Assembly (NCBI RefSeq): GCF_019929575.1
Contig: NZ_JAHZPU010000006.1
Location: forward strand, 1 to 64,000
Direction: 5' to 3'
DNA length: 64,000 nt
Origin: Streptococcus infantis
GTDB lineage: Bacteria; Bacillota; Bacilli; Lactobacillales; Streptococcaceae
Of the stretch, positions 1 to 7,453 are shown piece after piece. The notes under the pieces are model-generated. The model saw only the letters and a list, made by a program, of their open reading frames with translations, was not told the origin of the DNA and did not search any database. A program made the translations under genes and the position numbers. Position 1 is the stretch's first letter; every line of letters starts with the position of its first letter.

Positions 1-87
1 CTGACACACTTGAAAGCTTATTTGATTAACACTCCGCAACTTTACTTGAGTGTTTACACAAAATTATTGACAGAATCGATTTTGTAG
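1..87. mobile_element. IS-like end at the window edge
   Basis: Bases 53-76 read as a TTTACACAAAATTATTGACA-type end, which resembles terminal inverted repeats that I remember for IS256-family elements of lactic acid bacteria. A rightward frame is open from the window edge to a TAG at 85-87, but I do not recognise the peptide as a transposase end. The sequence lies directly behind the broken leftward gene at 94-123, which fits an insertion or deletion junction. The family call is from memory and is weak. Confidence 0.3.
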
Positions 88-93
88 TGATTA

Positions 94-123
94 TCAAAGA
101 CTTTTTAATACAATCATAGGCAT
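94..123 (-). pseudogene. Truncated start of a leftward gene
   Basis: A leftward start is well formed: a CGGAGG ribosome site at 127-132 precedes an ATG at 123-121, and a good promoter lies upstream. The frame stops after nine codons (M-P-M-I-V-L-K-S-L). Real signals followed by an immediate stop next to an IS-like sequence suggest the front of a gene, such as a Cro- or excisionase-like gene divergent from the repressor, whose body has been lost. The original product cannot be named. Confidence 0.4.
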
Positions 124-155
124 TTACCTCCGTTTAAATTTTTATCTTTTGGAAA

Positions 156-174
156 ACGTCGGATTATCCGACAT
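156..174. promoter_or_regulatory. Operator 1, RTGTCG/CGACAT dyad
   Basis: The dyad ACGTCG-N7-CGACAT contains a perfect 15-bp palindrome (158-172). It has the same half-sites and the same 7-bp spacer as the second dyad at 213-231. It sits at the predicted start of the leftward transcript, where bound repressor would block initiation. Confidence 0.6.
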
Positions 175-178
175 AATT

Positions 179-207
179 ATAATACACCCGATTTTAGAGA
201 TTGTCAA
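179..207 (-). promoter_or_regulatory. Leftward promoter divergent from the XRE gene
   Basis: On the minus strand TTGACA (207-202) and TATTAT (184-179) are separated by 17 bp. The promoter reads toward the truncated leftward gene. One repressor-type dyad lies just downstream of its -10 box and the other just upstream of its -35 box, so it is the probable target of the neighbouring XRE protein. Confidence 0.7.
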
Positions 208-212
208 GAAAA

Positions 213-231
213 ATGTCGTTTTTTTCGACAT
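213..231. promoter_or_regulatory. Operator 2, ATGTCG/CGACAT dyad
   Basis: ATGTCG-N7-CGACAT has perfect 6-bp arms around a run of seven T. It lies 57 bp centre to centre from operator 1 and only 22 bp before the XRE start codon, so it probably also mediates autoregulation. No convincing rightward -35/-10 pair is visible. Confidence 0.6.
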
Positions 232-253
232 TTTAAATTAATTAGGAGAAAAT

Positions 254-706
254 ATGAGCATTTTTGGAGATAATATAAAGAGATTAAGAAAGAATAAGGG
301 CCTAAAACAGCAAGAAATAGCTGAATTATTGGGTGTAAAACGAAATACATACAGTGACTGGGAAAATGGAAAGACGGAACCCAAACTGGAAAACGTTGTT
401 AAAATAGCTCAAATTTTTAATACGACTACTGATGAGTTGTTAGGGCAAACAATATATTCAAAAGCAAGATTAGTTAGATTTTTAGATGACTATGATGTAA
501 GTGATATAAAAAATTGGTCTAAAGAAGAAAGAGATAGCTTTAAATTTGCCATTTTATTTGAAATAATGCAAAGAAATGATAAAATTGGTTTGCTAAACTT
601 AAAGAATAATTTAATTGTAGAGCATAACTTAGATAAAATTGAACGAGAAGTAATTAACACTATTTTTAAAGAAGTGCAATTGGAGTTTCAAGATTTTCCA
701 AATTAG
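254..706 (+). CDS. XRE-family repressor of an integrated element
   Basis: This is a 150-residue DNA-binding protein. Residues 6-60 form a typical Cro/C1-type helix-turn-helix with IAELLGVKRNTYSDWENGKTEP, and the rest is a helical tail without a protease or LexA-type domain that I can recognise. The start has an AGGAG ribosome site seven bases upstream. Two identical-geometry dyads and a divergent promoter lie directly upstream, the classic layout of an immunity repressor in a phage or integrative element. Base composition is very AT-rich compared with the nagA-comG region. The function as lysogeny-type repressor is inferred; a stand-alone regulator is the alternative. Confidence 0.8.
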   Translation: MSIFGDNIKRLRKNKGLKQQEIAELLGVKRNTYSDWENGKTEPKLENVVKIAQIFNTTTDELLGQTIYSKARLVRFLDDYDVSDIKNWSKEERDSFKFAILFEIMQRNDKIGLLNLKNNLIVEHNLDKIEREVINTIFKEVQLEFQDFPN

Positions 707-810
707 AACACAGTGTAATACCATAGGAATTAAAGTGTTGACAGAGAACTCAATTTGAAATAAGGACAAAAATGCTTTCACAAACCGATTTTGATTTTAA
801 AGGAGGATTT

Positions 811-1476
811 ATGAATTTGAAAGGTATAATCTTCGATATGGATGGAGTTATAGTTGATACAGAGTACCAAGATTTTCTAATACAGAAAGATTTTATCAAA
901 CACCTTAATCCAAAATCTAGTTACGAAGATTCTGAGCTATTGGTATTAGTTGGTAAATCATATTTTAATCTTTATAGGCTTTTACAGCAATTTATTGGGA
1001 AACAATATGATATAAAAACTATAGAAAAAGAATATGCTTCTTTTAGTGATGAGAGATATGAAAAAATTGATTATTCTTTACTTTTTAGAAAAGAAATTCT
1101 AAAAATTATTGACTATGCATTGAAAAACGGAATCAAATTAGCTGTAGCATCATCATCAAAATATGAGCATATTAATGAAGTTTTAGAAAGGTGTGACATA
1201 AAAAAATATTTTGATGTCATCGTTAGCGGAGAGAATTTTGTAGAAAGTAAGCCAAATCCGTCTATCTATTTAACAACGCTACATAAGTTAGAATTGCAAG
1301 CAGAACAATGTATTGCAATTGAAGATTCATACTCTGGAATTGAATCTTCAACTAGCGCCGGAATTGCAACTATTGGTTATTATGATAGCCGATTACCATT
1401 TTTTAATGACAAAGCGCAATGGAAAGTTGAAAATATGAAAGAAGTTTTACAAATAATAGAATCACAGAGTCTTTGA
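811..1476 (+). CDS. HAD-superfamily sugar-phosphatase/phosphomutase-like
   Basis: The protein is a HAD hydrolase of the beta-phosphoglucomutase-like subgroup, about 221 residues, close to the family norm. Motif I is FDMDGVIVDTE near the N-terminus, with both nucleophile and acid/base aspartates. Motif II is VASSSKY, the lysine of motif III lies in SKPNPSIYL, and motif IV is IEDSYSGIESS. The start at 811 is chosen because AGGAGG lies seven bases upstream; an ATG 39 bases earlier has no ribosome site. A weak TTGACA lies near 736. The substrate is unknown. It sits between the repressor and the tRNA-Leu fragment and shares their AT-rich composition, so it is probably accessory cargo. Confidence 0.8.
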   Translation: MNLKGIIFDMDGVIVDTEYQDFLIQKDFIKHLNPKSSYEDSELLVLVGKSYFNLYRLLQQFIGKQYDIKTIEKEYASFSDERYEKIDYSLLFRKEILKIIDYALKNGIKLAVASSSKYEHINEVLERCDIKKYFDVIVSGENFVESKPNPSIYLTTLHKLELQAEQCIAIEDSYSGIESSTSAGIATIGYYDSRLPFFNDKAQWKVENMKEVLQIIESQSL

Positions 1477-2088
1477 GTTGAAAGGCGATGAGGTTCTTGA
1501 GGACGTTAGAAAGAAATAAACTTGTTTCATAACGAAATTTAAGGTAACAGCGAACCGCTGAGTGTGTAGCTTTGTTGGTAAAAACGTAAATATTTTTGAG
1601 CGGAAGGTATTATGAAGTCACTGGAAACAGTGGCTTTTTGATATTAGTAGGGATGTATTATAGTAACCAATCAAGTTGAGATAGTTGCTTTTATACTAAT
1701 ACATTTTATTTTAATAATGAAGTTTATTACTATAGACACTTGATAGATATGTAAACTAACTACTATACCTCTAATTTTTAACGGACTATAGTTTAATTTG
1801 TTTTTTCTGTACTTGATAAGCGAAATCGAATCCCAAGGAAGTCCTTGAACTACCAAACTCCGTATCAAGTTTTTCTGAGTCAGGTGAAATTGTCTAGCTT
1901 AATTTGACAAATGAGATAACTAAGAAATAAGATTATCGACTCACTATTTATGGAAGTAGTTATTTAAGAGAGAAAGATGAGTTACTAAAAAGGTACTAAA
2001 TTCTGAAAAAAGTCCCCTTTTTGTGAAAACCAAAAGTTCCAAAAGTCTGTTAAATCAATACCTTGCTACTTAAAAAATGCAAGAATGG
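1477..2088. other. Gene-poor AT-rich end of the accessory element
   Basis: About 600 bases hold no gene that I can support. A hairpin with a T-run (1616-1638) could end the HAD transcript. Short repeats such as AAAAAGGTACTAAATTC lie near 1988-2004. No integrase is visible on either strand, although such genes often lie next to attachment sites. Confidence 0.5.
1616..1638 (+). terminator. Hairpin plus T-run after the HAD gene
   Basis: AGTCACTG and CAGTGGCT pair around GAAA and are followed by TTTTT. It lies 140 bases after the HAD gene. Confidence 0.55.
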
Positions 2089-2142
2089 AACTCAAAATCC
2101 AGTGTCCGCAAGGACGTGCCGGTTCGACCCCGGCCGCCGGTA
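2089..2142 (+). other. 3' half of tRNA-Leu(CAA), probable att junction
   Basis: From the anticodon loop (CTCAAAA, anticodon CAA) the sequence runs through the anticodon-stem 3' side, the long variable arm TGTCCGCAAGGACG, a perfect T-arm (2118-2134), the acceptor 3' strand CGCCGGT and discriminator A. Upstream bases cannot form the acceptor 5' strand or D-arm, so this is not a functional tRNA. Elements that integrate into a tRNA 3' end leave exactly this displaced half at one junction. The intact copy would lie to the left of the window. Confidence 0.75.
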
Positions 2143-2149
2143 TAGTATT

Positions 2150-2180
2150 AAAGACAAGGTTTTTAGACCTTGTCTTTTTT
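2150..2180 (+). terminator. Terminator behind the tRNA-Leu fragment
   Basis: AAGACAAGG and CCTTGTCTT pair around a short loop and are followed by a T-run. It is probably the original terminator of the tRNA-Leu transcript, left on the chromosomal side of the junction. Confidence 0.8.
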
Positions 2181-2211
2181 GTTGAATAATTTATTAAAAT
2201 TTCACTAAAAA

Positions 2212-2252
2212 AGGTCTATACCATTTACAAATTGTTTTGAAAGGTTTATAAT
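2212..2252 (+). promoter_or_regulatory. nagA promoter with NagR (dre)-type operator
   Basis: TTTACA (2224-2229) and TATAAT (2247-2252) are 17 bp apart. Directly upstream, 2212-2223 reads AGGTCTATACCA, one base from the palindrome TGGTCTATACCA that I recall as the site of the GntR-family regulator NagR in streptococci. Its overlap with the -35 edge fits repression relieved by an amino-sugar phosphate. Confidence 0.65.
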
Positions 2253-2300
2253 GTAATTGACATAATAAATAGTAGATTATTTCTTAAGGGAGTTATCATT

Positions 2301-3452
2301 ATGCCTAAGTATATTAAAGCTGATCAATTTTTCTATCCACATGGTATTCGTCGTGGAGGTTATTTGGAACTTATTGATGGCAAGTTTGGTAAGCATGTTG
2401 AAGAGATTTCTGAGGATGCTGAAATTTTAGATTATTCTGGTTATAGTATTGCACCTGGTCTCGTTGACACCCACATTCATGGTTTTGGTGGTGTGGATGT
2501 CATGGATAATAATATTGAAGGAACTCTTCATACGATGAGTGAAGGTCTTCTTAGTACAGGTGTTACTAGTTTCCTACCAACTACACTAACTTCATCATAC
2601 GAACAATTGCTGGCTGTTACTCAAAACATTGGTGCACGCTATCAAGAAGCTTCTGGTGCTAAGATTCGTGGTATTTATTTTGAAGGACCTTACTTCACCG
2701 AAGAATTTAAGGGGGCTCAAAATCCTGCTTATATGAAAGATCCACGTATGGATGAGTTCCGCGCTTGGCAGAAGGCTGCTAATGGTCTTCTTAATAAAAT
2801 CGCTCTTGCACCTGAACGTGATGGTGTTGAGGATTTTGTACGTACTATTACTGGTGAAGGTGTAACTGTAGCTCTTGGCCACTCTAATGCTACCTTTGAT
2901 GAAGCTAAAAAAGCTGTTGATGCCGGGGCTAGTGTTTGGGTTCATGCCTATAATGGAATGCGTGGCTTAACACACCGCGAACTTGGTATGGTTGGTGCAA
3001 TGTATGAGTTACCACACACTTATGCAGAATTGATTTGTGATGGTCATCACGTGGATCCTAAGGCTTGCGAAATTCTTCTTAAACAAAAAGGAACTGAAAA
3101 TATTGCTCTTATCACTGACTGTATGACAGCAGGTGGTTTGCAAGATGGTGATTATATGTTAGGTGAATTTCCAGTTGTAGTTGCAAATGGGACTGCTCGT
3201 CTTAAATCTACAGGTAACTTGGCAGGTTCCATTCTCAAACTTAAAGATGGTTTGAAAAATGTTGTTGAGTGGGGAATTGCAAATCCTCATGAAGCAGTCA
3301 TGATGGCTAGTCTGAACCCAGCTAAATCAGTTCATATCGATGACGTCTGTGGACAAATTCGTGAAGGCTACGATGCAGACTTTATCGTGTTAGATAAAGA
3401 TTTGGAATTAGTAGCAACTTATCTAGATGGTGAAAAACGTTATCAAGCATAA
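2301..3452 (+). CDS. nagA: N-acetylglucosamine-6-phosphate deacetylase
   Basis: NagA hydrolyses GlcNAc-6-phosphate to glucosamine-6-phosphate and acetate in the cytoplasm. The 383-residue protein has the amidohydrolase signature GLVDTHIHGFGGVDVMD, the EGPY segment of the substrate site, GHSNA and the HAYNGM stretch, and the catalytic aspartate region LITDCMTAGG. The start has AAGGGAG upstream. It is monocistronic, with its own promoter, a NagR-type operator and a terminator at 3458. It deacetylates the product that NanE (window end) would make, so it belongs to the same sialic-acid and amino-sugar route although it lies about 60 kb away. Confidence 0.95.
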   Translation: MPKYIKADQFFYPHGIRRGGYLELIDGKFGKHVEEISEDAEILDYSGYSIAPGLVDTHIHGFGGVDVMDNNIEGTLHTMSEGLLSTGVTSFLPTTLTSSYEQLLAVTQNIGARYQEASGAKIRGIYFEGPYFTEEFKGAQNPAYMKDPRMDEFRAWQKAANGLLNKIALAPERDGVEDFVRTITGEGVTVALGHSNATFDEAKKAVDAGASVWVHAYNGMRGLTHRELGMVGAMYELPHTYAELICDGHHVDPKACEILLKQKGTENIALITDCMTAGGLQDGDYMLGEFPVVVANGTARLKSTGNLAGSILKLKDGLKNVVEWGIANPHEAVMMASLNPAKSVHIDDVCGQIREGYDADFIVLDKDLELVATYLDGEKRYQA

Positions 3453-3457
3453 TTTCT

Positions 3458-3490
3458 AAAGAAGAAACTAGTTTAGTTTCTTCTTTTTTA
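3458..3490 (+). terminator. nagA terminator
   Basis: AAAGAAGAAACT pairs with AGTTTCTTCTTT, and further T residues follow. Confidence 0.85.
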
Positions 3491-3521
3491 AAATAAATTT
3501 GTTATTTATTTCACAAATTAC

Positions 3522-3550
3522 TTGATTTTTGCATTGAAAAGGCTTACAAT
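3522..3550 (+). promoter_or_regulatory. Promoter of the alcohol dehydrogenase
   Basis: TTGATT (3522-3527) and TACAAT (3545-3550) are 17 bp apart, about 40 bases before the start codon. Confidence 0.7.
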
Positions 3551-3591
3551 TATGATATAAATAATACAAATAAAAAAGCGGAGGATTGCTT

Positions 3592-4650
3592 ATGAAAGCT
3601 TATACTTACGTTAAACCAGGCCTTGCGTCATTTGTTGATGTTGACAAACCAGTTATTCGCAAGCCAACAGATGCTATTGTGCGTATCGTTAAGACTACTA
3701 TTTGTGGTACAGACCTTCATATTATTAAAGGAGATGTTCCTGCTTGTAAGAGTGGTACTATCCTAGGGCATGAAGGAATTGGTATTGTAGAGGAAGTCGG
3801 AGCAGGAGTTTCAAACTTCAAAAAGGGTGATAAGGTTTTGATTTCTTGCGTATGTGCATGTGGTAAGTGTTACTATTGTAAAAAAGGAATCTATGCTCAC
3901 TGTGAAGACGAAGGTGGATGGATTTTTGGACATCTGATTGACGGTATGCAAGCAGAATATCTTCGTGTGCCTCATGCTGATAATACTCTTTATCATACTC
4001 CAGCTGACTTGTCTGATGAAGCTTTGGTTATGTTATCTGATATCTTGCCAACTGGCTATGAAATTGGTGTCTTAAAAGGGAAAGTTGAGCCTGGTTGTAG
4101 TGTAGCTATCGTTGGTTCAGGGCCAGTTGGATTGGCAGCTCTCTTGACGGCACAATTCTATTCTCCAGCTAAATTGATTATGGTGGACCTAGACGATAAT
4201 CGCTTGGATACTGCAGTTTCTTTCGGTGCTACTCATAAGATTAATTCTTCAGACCCTGAAAAAGCAATTCAAGAAATTTATGATTTGACAGATGGTCGAG
4301 GTGTAGATGTCGCTATTGAGGCGGTAGGAATTCCTGCAACGTTTGATCTCTGTCAAAAGATTATCGGTGTAGACGGAACAGTAGCCAACTGTGGTGTGCA
4401 TGGTAAACCAGTTCAGTTTGATTTGGACACTCTTTGGATTCGGAACATTAATGTAACTACCGGATTGGTTTCTACCAATACAACTCCTCAATTGTTAAAA
4501 GCTTTGGAAAGCCATAAAATTGAACCAGAAAAATTGGTAACTCATTATTTCAAACTTAGTGAAATAGAAAAGGCCTATGAAGTATTTAGTAAGGCCGCCG
4601 ATCATCATGCGATTAAAGTGATCATTGAAAACGATATTTCAGAAGGTTAA
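3592..4650 (+). CDS. Zinc-dependent alcohol dehydrogenase
   Basis: This medium-chain dehydrogenase/reductase (352 residues) oxidises alcohols or polyols with NAD(P). The catalytic zinc ligands are visible as C38 (CGTDLH) and H60-E61 (GHEG). The structural zinc loop has the four cysteines of CACGKCYYCKKGIYAHC. The Rossmann motif is VGSGPVGLAAL. The start at 3592 has GGAGG nine bases upstream; a TTG two codons earlier is less likely. It has its own promoter and terminator. The exact substrate is not clear; threonine- or butanediol-dehydrogenase-like relatives share this layout. Confidence 0.85.
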   Translation: MKAYTYVKPGLASFVDVDKPVIRKPTDAIVRIVKTTICGTDLHIIKGDVPACKSGTILGHEGIGIVEEVGAGVSNFKKGDKVLISCVCACGKCYYCKKGIYAHCEDEGGWIFGHLIDGMQAEYLRVPHADNTLYHTPADLSDEALVMLSDILPTGYEIGVLKGKVEPGCSVAIVGSGPVGLAALLTAQFYSPAKLIMVDLDDNRLDTAVSFGATHKINSSDPEKAIQEIYDLTDGRGVDVAIEAVGIPATFDLCQKIIGVDGTVANCGVHGKPVQFDLDTLWIRNINVTTGLVSTNTTPQLLKALESHKIEPEKLVTHYFKLSEIEKAYEVFSKAADHHAIKVIIENDISEG

Positions 4651-4660
4651 TCTTGCTTTT

Positions 4661-4697
4661 AAATCCAGTTATTCGTTTTTGAATAGCTGGATTTTTT
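4661..4697 (+). terminator. Terminator after the alcohol dehydrogenase
   Basis: AATCCAGTTATTC pairs with GAATAGCTGGATT, and a T-run follows. Confidence 0.85.
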
Positions 4698-4734
4698 GAA
4701 AATGTTATATAATTCGTGAAAATGAGCAAAATTC

Positions 4735-4763
4735 TTTCATTGTTCTCAAAATTTCGCTATAAT
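4735..4763 (+). promoter_or_regulatory. Promoter of the DUF1033 gene
   Basis: A good TATAAT (4758-4763) has a weak TTTCAT 17 bp upstream. It lies 24 bases before the start codon. Confidence 0.55.
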
Positions 4764-4787
4764 ATACGGTACAAAGGAAGTTAAACT

Positions 4788-5165
4788 ATGTATCGAGTTA
4801 TAAAAATGTACGGAGATTTTGAACCGTGGTGGTTTATAGAAGGCTGGGAAGACGACGTCATTGCGAGCAAAAAATTTGATAACTATTATGACGCCTTGAA
4901 ATATTATAAGTCTTGTTGGTTTGAGTTAGAAAAGGAAATTCCCCTTTACAAAAGTAGAGGAGATTTGATGACTATTTTTTGGGATCCAGAAGATAAACGC
5001 TGGTGTGAAGAATGCGATGAATTTCTTCAGCAATATCATTCCTTGGCTTTGTTGGAAGATGGTCAAGTCATTCCTGATGAAAAATTTAGACCTGGTTACG
5101 AAAAGCAGACTGGTTTAGAAATCCACCGTACTTGTCGCATAAAAAAAGAAGAAACAACTTTTTAA
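4788..5165 (+). CDS. DUF1033 family protein
   Basis: This soluble 125-residue protein belongs to DUF1033, a family I know mainly from lactic acid bacteria, where it often sits just upstream of comGA. It is rich in Trp, Tyr and acidic residues (EPWWFIEGWEDD; WDPEDKRWCEECDEF). There is no signal peptide or membrane segment. AAGGAAG lies upstream of the start. Its stop lies inside the terminator hairpin that separates it from the comG promoter, so it is transcribed separately from comG. Its function is unknown, and a role in competence is only suggested by position. Confidence 0.8.
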   Translation: MYRVIKMYGDFEPWWFIEGWEDDVIASKKFDNYYDALKYYKSCWFELEKEIPLYKSRGDLMTIFWDPEDKRWCEECDEFLQQYHSLALLEDGQVIPDEKFRPGYEKQTGLEIHRTCRIKKEETTF

Positions 5166-5188
5166 TGAAGTTGTTTCTTCTTTTTTTA
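5143..5188. terminator. Long bidirectional terminator before comGA
   Basis: AAAAAGAAGAAACAACTT pairs almost perfectly with its complement after a short loop and overlaps the DUF1033 stop codon. A- and T-runs on both sides allow use in either direction. It isolates the comG operon from read-through. Confidence 0.85.
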
Positions 5189-5195
5189 TATTTTC

Positions 5196-5203
5196 TTCGA
5201 ATA
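5196..5203 (+). promoter_or_regulatory. SigX (ComX) cin-box of the comG operon
   Basis: TTCGAATA differs by one base from the cin-box TACGAATA that SigX recognises in streptococcal late competence genes, and a T-rich tract lies upstream. It is 20 bases before the comGA start. No normal -35 element is present, as expected for a SigX promoter. Confidence 0.7.
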
Positions 5204-5223
5204 ATAAGAATGAGGAGGAAGAT

Positions 5224-6165
5224 ATGGTACAAACACTTGCACAAGAATTGATTACACTGGCCAAAAAACAAGGAGCTCAGGACATCTATTTTATTCCTAA
5301 AGAAAAAATCTATGAACTACATATGCGAGTTGGAGATGAGAGACATTTGATTAACACCTATGACTTTGAAAAGTTGGGGGCTGTCATTAGTCACTTTAAA
5401 TTTGTTGCGGGGATGAACGTTGGAGAAAAACGCCGTAGTCAGCTTGGTTCCTGTGATTATCAGCATGGAGACAAGGTTTCTTCATTACGTTTATCGACGG
5501 TGGGAGATTATCGTGGTCATGAGAGTCTAGTAATCCGACTTTTGCATGATCAAGAACAAGAGTTGCGCTTCTGGTTTCAGAATCTTATGGAACTGGAAAA
5601 TGGCTTTAGGCAACGCGGACTTTATCTTTTTGCAGGCCCCGTAGGAAGTGGTAAAACTACTTTGATGCATGAATTAGCCAAGTCATTGTTTAAGGGACAA
5701 CAGGTCATGTCTATTGAAGATCCGGTTGAGATTAAGCAAGAAGCAATGCTACAATTACAGCTCAATGAAGCTATCGGACTTAACTATGAGAACTTGATCA
5801 AACTTTCCCTACGACATCGTCCAGATCTTTTAATCATTGGAGAAATTCGAGATAGCGAAACAGCCCGTGCCGTTGTACGAGCTAGTCTGACAGGTGCCAC
5901 GGTATTCTCGACAATCCATGCCAAGAGTGTTCGTGGGGTTTATGAGCGCCTCTTAGAACTTGGTGTCAGTGAAGATGAACTTGCAGTTGTTTTACAAGGT
6001 GTTTGTTACCAGAGACTAATCGCGGGAGGAGGAATTATTGATTTTGCAAATGGAAATTATCAAGAACACCAGGCAGAAAAGTGGAATGGACAAATTGACC
6101 AGCTTCTTAAAGAAGGACATATCACTGCCATTCAAGCTGAAACGGAGAAAATTAGCTACCAGTAA
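5224..6165 (+). CDS. comGA: Competence pilus assembly ATPase ComGA
   Basis: ComGA (CglA/ComYA) is the cytoplasmic secretion ATPase that drives assembly of the competence pilus needed for DNA uptake. The 313-residue protein has Walker A GPVGSGKTT at about residue 138, the Asp-box segment IEDPVEI, Walker B LLIIGEIRD and the His-box region TGATVFSTIHAKS. GAGGAGG lies upstream of the start. It is the first gene of a seven-gene operon in which most genes overlap, behind a SigX-type box, so expression should be confined to competence. Its end overlaps comGB by 80 bases. Confidence 0.95.
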   Translation: MVQTLAQELITLAKKQGAQDIYFIPKEKIYELHMRVGDERHLINTYDFEKLGAVISHFKFVAGMNVGEKRRSQLGSCDYQHGDKVSSLRLSTVGDYRGHESLVIRLLHDQEQELRFWFQNLMELENGFRQRGLYLFAGPVGSGKTTLMHELAKSLFKGQQVMSIEDPVEIKQEAMLQLQLNEAIGLNYENLIKLSLRHRPDLLIIGEIRDSETARAVVRASLTGATVFSTIHAKSVRGVYERLLELGVSEDELAVVLQGVCYQRLIAGGGIIDFANGNYQEHQAEKWNGQIDQLLKEGHITAIQAETEKISYQ

Positions 6166-7129
6166 GCAGAAGAAAATCATCACTCTCTTTAACAATTTGT
6201 TCTCGAGTGGTTTTCACTTAGTAGAAATCATTTCCTTTCTAGATAGAAGCCTCTTGCTGGAAAAGGAATATGTATCGCAGATGTGCCTAGGGCTCTCGCA
6301 AGGGAAATCTTTCTCGGAAATGATGGGGAATTTAGGTTTTTCGAGTGCGATTGTCACGCAACTTTCGCTGGCTGAAGTTCATGGGAATCTCCATTTGAGT
6401 TTGGGAAAAATTGAAGAATATTTAGATAATCTAGCTAAGGTTAAGAAAAAGTTAATTGAAGTTGCGACCTATCCAATCATTTTGTTAGCTTTCTTACTGC
6501 TTATTATGTTGGGATTGCGGAATTATCTCTTGCCCCAACTGGATAGTAGTAATGTGGCTACCTTAGTGATTAGTAACCTACCACAGATTTTTCTTGGTCT
6601 TACCCTAACACTAGGTCTCTTATCTTTAACAGGGCTGATATTCTACAGAAAATCTAGGAAGATTCAAGTTTTTTCTTATCTGGCTAGAATCCCCTTTCTA
6701 GGTGTGTTTGTTCAGTATTATCTAACTGCCTATTATGCTCGGGAATGGGGCAATATGATTGGACAAGGTTTAGAGTTGTCACAGATTTTCCAGATGATGC
6801 GGGAACAAGGGAATCCTCTCTTTAAGGAAATTGGATATGATTTAGAACAAGCTTTGCAAAATGGACAGGAATTTTCTAATGTTGTTCAGAATTATCCTTT
6901 CTTTAGAAGAGAGTTGGGATTAATCATTGAATACGGAGAGGTCAAGTCCAAGTTAGGAAGCGAATTGGAAATCTATGCGGAAAAAACGTGGGAATCCTTC
7001 TTTACTCGAGTCAATCGGACCATGAATCTAGTACAACCCATGGTATTTATTTTTGTAGCCCTACTAATCGTTTTATTGTATGCAGCTATGTTGTTGCCAA
7101 TGTATCAAAATATGGAGGTAAATTTTTAG
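6086..7129 (+). CDS. comGB: Competence pilus membrane platform ComGB
   Basis: ComGB is the polytopic GspF/PilC-type inner-membrane platform of the competence pilus. The protein has the two repeated cytoplasmic helical domains of the family, a central hydrophobic pair of segments (ATYPIILLAFLLLIMLGLRN and a second near residue 170), and a C-terminal membrane helix before MLLPMYQNM. The ATG at 6086 is chosen because it starts MDKL, a plausible N-terminus; an in-frame ATG exists 48 bases upstream. The start lies inside comGA, implying translational coupling. It is followed without a gap by comGC. Confidence 0.9.
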   Translation: MDKLTSFLKKDISLPFKLKRRKLATSKQKKIITLFNNLFSSGFHLVEIISFLDRSLLLEKEYVSQMCLGLSQGKSFSEMMGNLGFSSAIVTQLSLAEVHGNLHLSLGKIEEYLDNLAKVKKKLIEVATYPIILLAFLLLIMLGLRNYLLPQLDSSNVATLVISNLPQIFLGLTLTLGLLSLTGLIFYRKSRKIQVFSYLARIPFLGVFVQYYLTAYYAREWGNMIGQGLELSQIFQMMREQGNPLFKEIGYDLEQALQNGQEFSNVVQNYPFFRRELGLIIEYGEVKSKLGSELEIYAEKTWESFFTRVNRTMNLVQPMVFIFVALLIVLLYAAMLLPMYQNMEVNF

Positions 7130-7453
7130 ATGAAAAAAATGTTCACGAAATTAAAAGAAGCGAAGGCAAAAGCTTTCACACTGGTTGAAATGTTAGTCGT
7201 GTTGCTTATCATTAGTGTCCTGCTCTTACTGTTTGTGCCAAATTTGACTAAGCAAAAGGATGCAGTAAATGACAAGGGTAAAGCAGCAGTTGTCAAGGTG
7301 GTAGAAAGCCAAGCAGAACTCTATACTCTAGATAAAAATGAGGATGCCAGTCTAAGTAAACTACAGGCAGATGGACGTATTACTGCTGAGCAAGCAAAAG
7401 CTTACAAAGAATATCATGCAAAACAAAAGACAAGTCAAACAGTTGCAGATTAG
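7130..7453 (+). CDS. comGC: Major competence pilin ComGC
   Basis: ComGC is the main structural pilin of the competence pilus. The 107-residue prepilin has a short basic leader (MKKMFTKLKEAKAKA) followed by the prepilin-peptidase motif FTLVEM with Glu at position +5, then a long hydrophobic helix (LVVLLIISVLLLLFVPN). The mature domain is soluble and rich in Lys and Ala, typical of Gram-positive ComGC. GGAGG lies upstream, inside the end of comGB. ComC peptidase, which is not in this window, would process it. Confidence 0.95.
   Translation: MKKMFTKLKEAKAKAFTLVEMLVVLLIISVLLLLFVPNLTKQKDAVNDKGKAAVVKVVESQAELYTLDKNEDASLSKLQADGRITAEQAKAYKEYHAKQKTSQTVAD

Noticed and set aside
1671-1868. 65-codon minus-strand frame in the accessory-element end.
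   Set aside because: It lacks a ribosome site and recognisable features; AT-rich DNA gives such frames by chance.
2089-2142. Functional tRNA-Leu.
   Set aside because: The acceptor 5' strand and D-arm are absent upstream, so only the 3' half exists.
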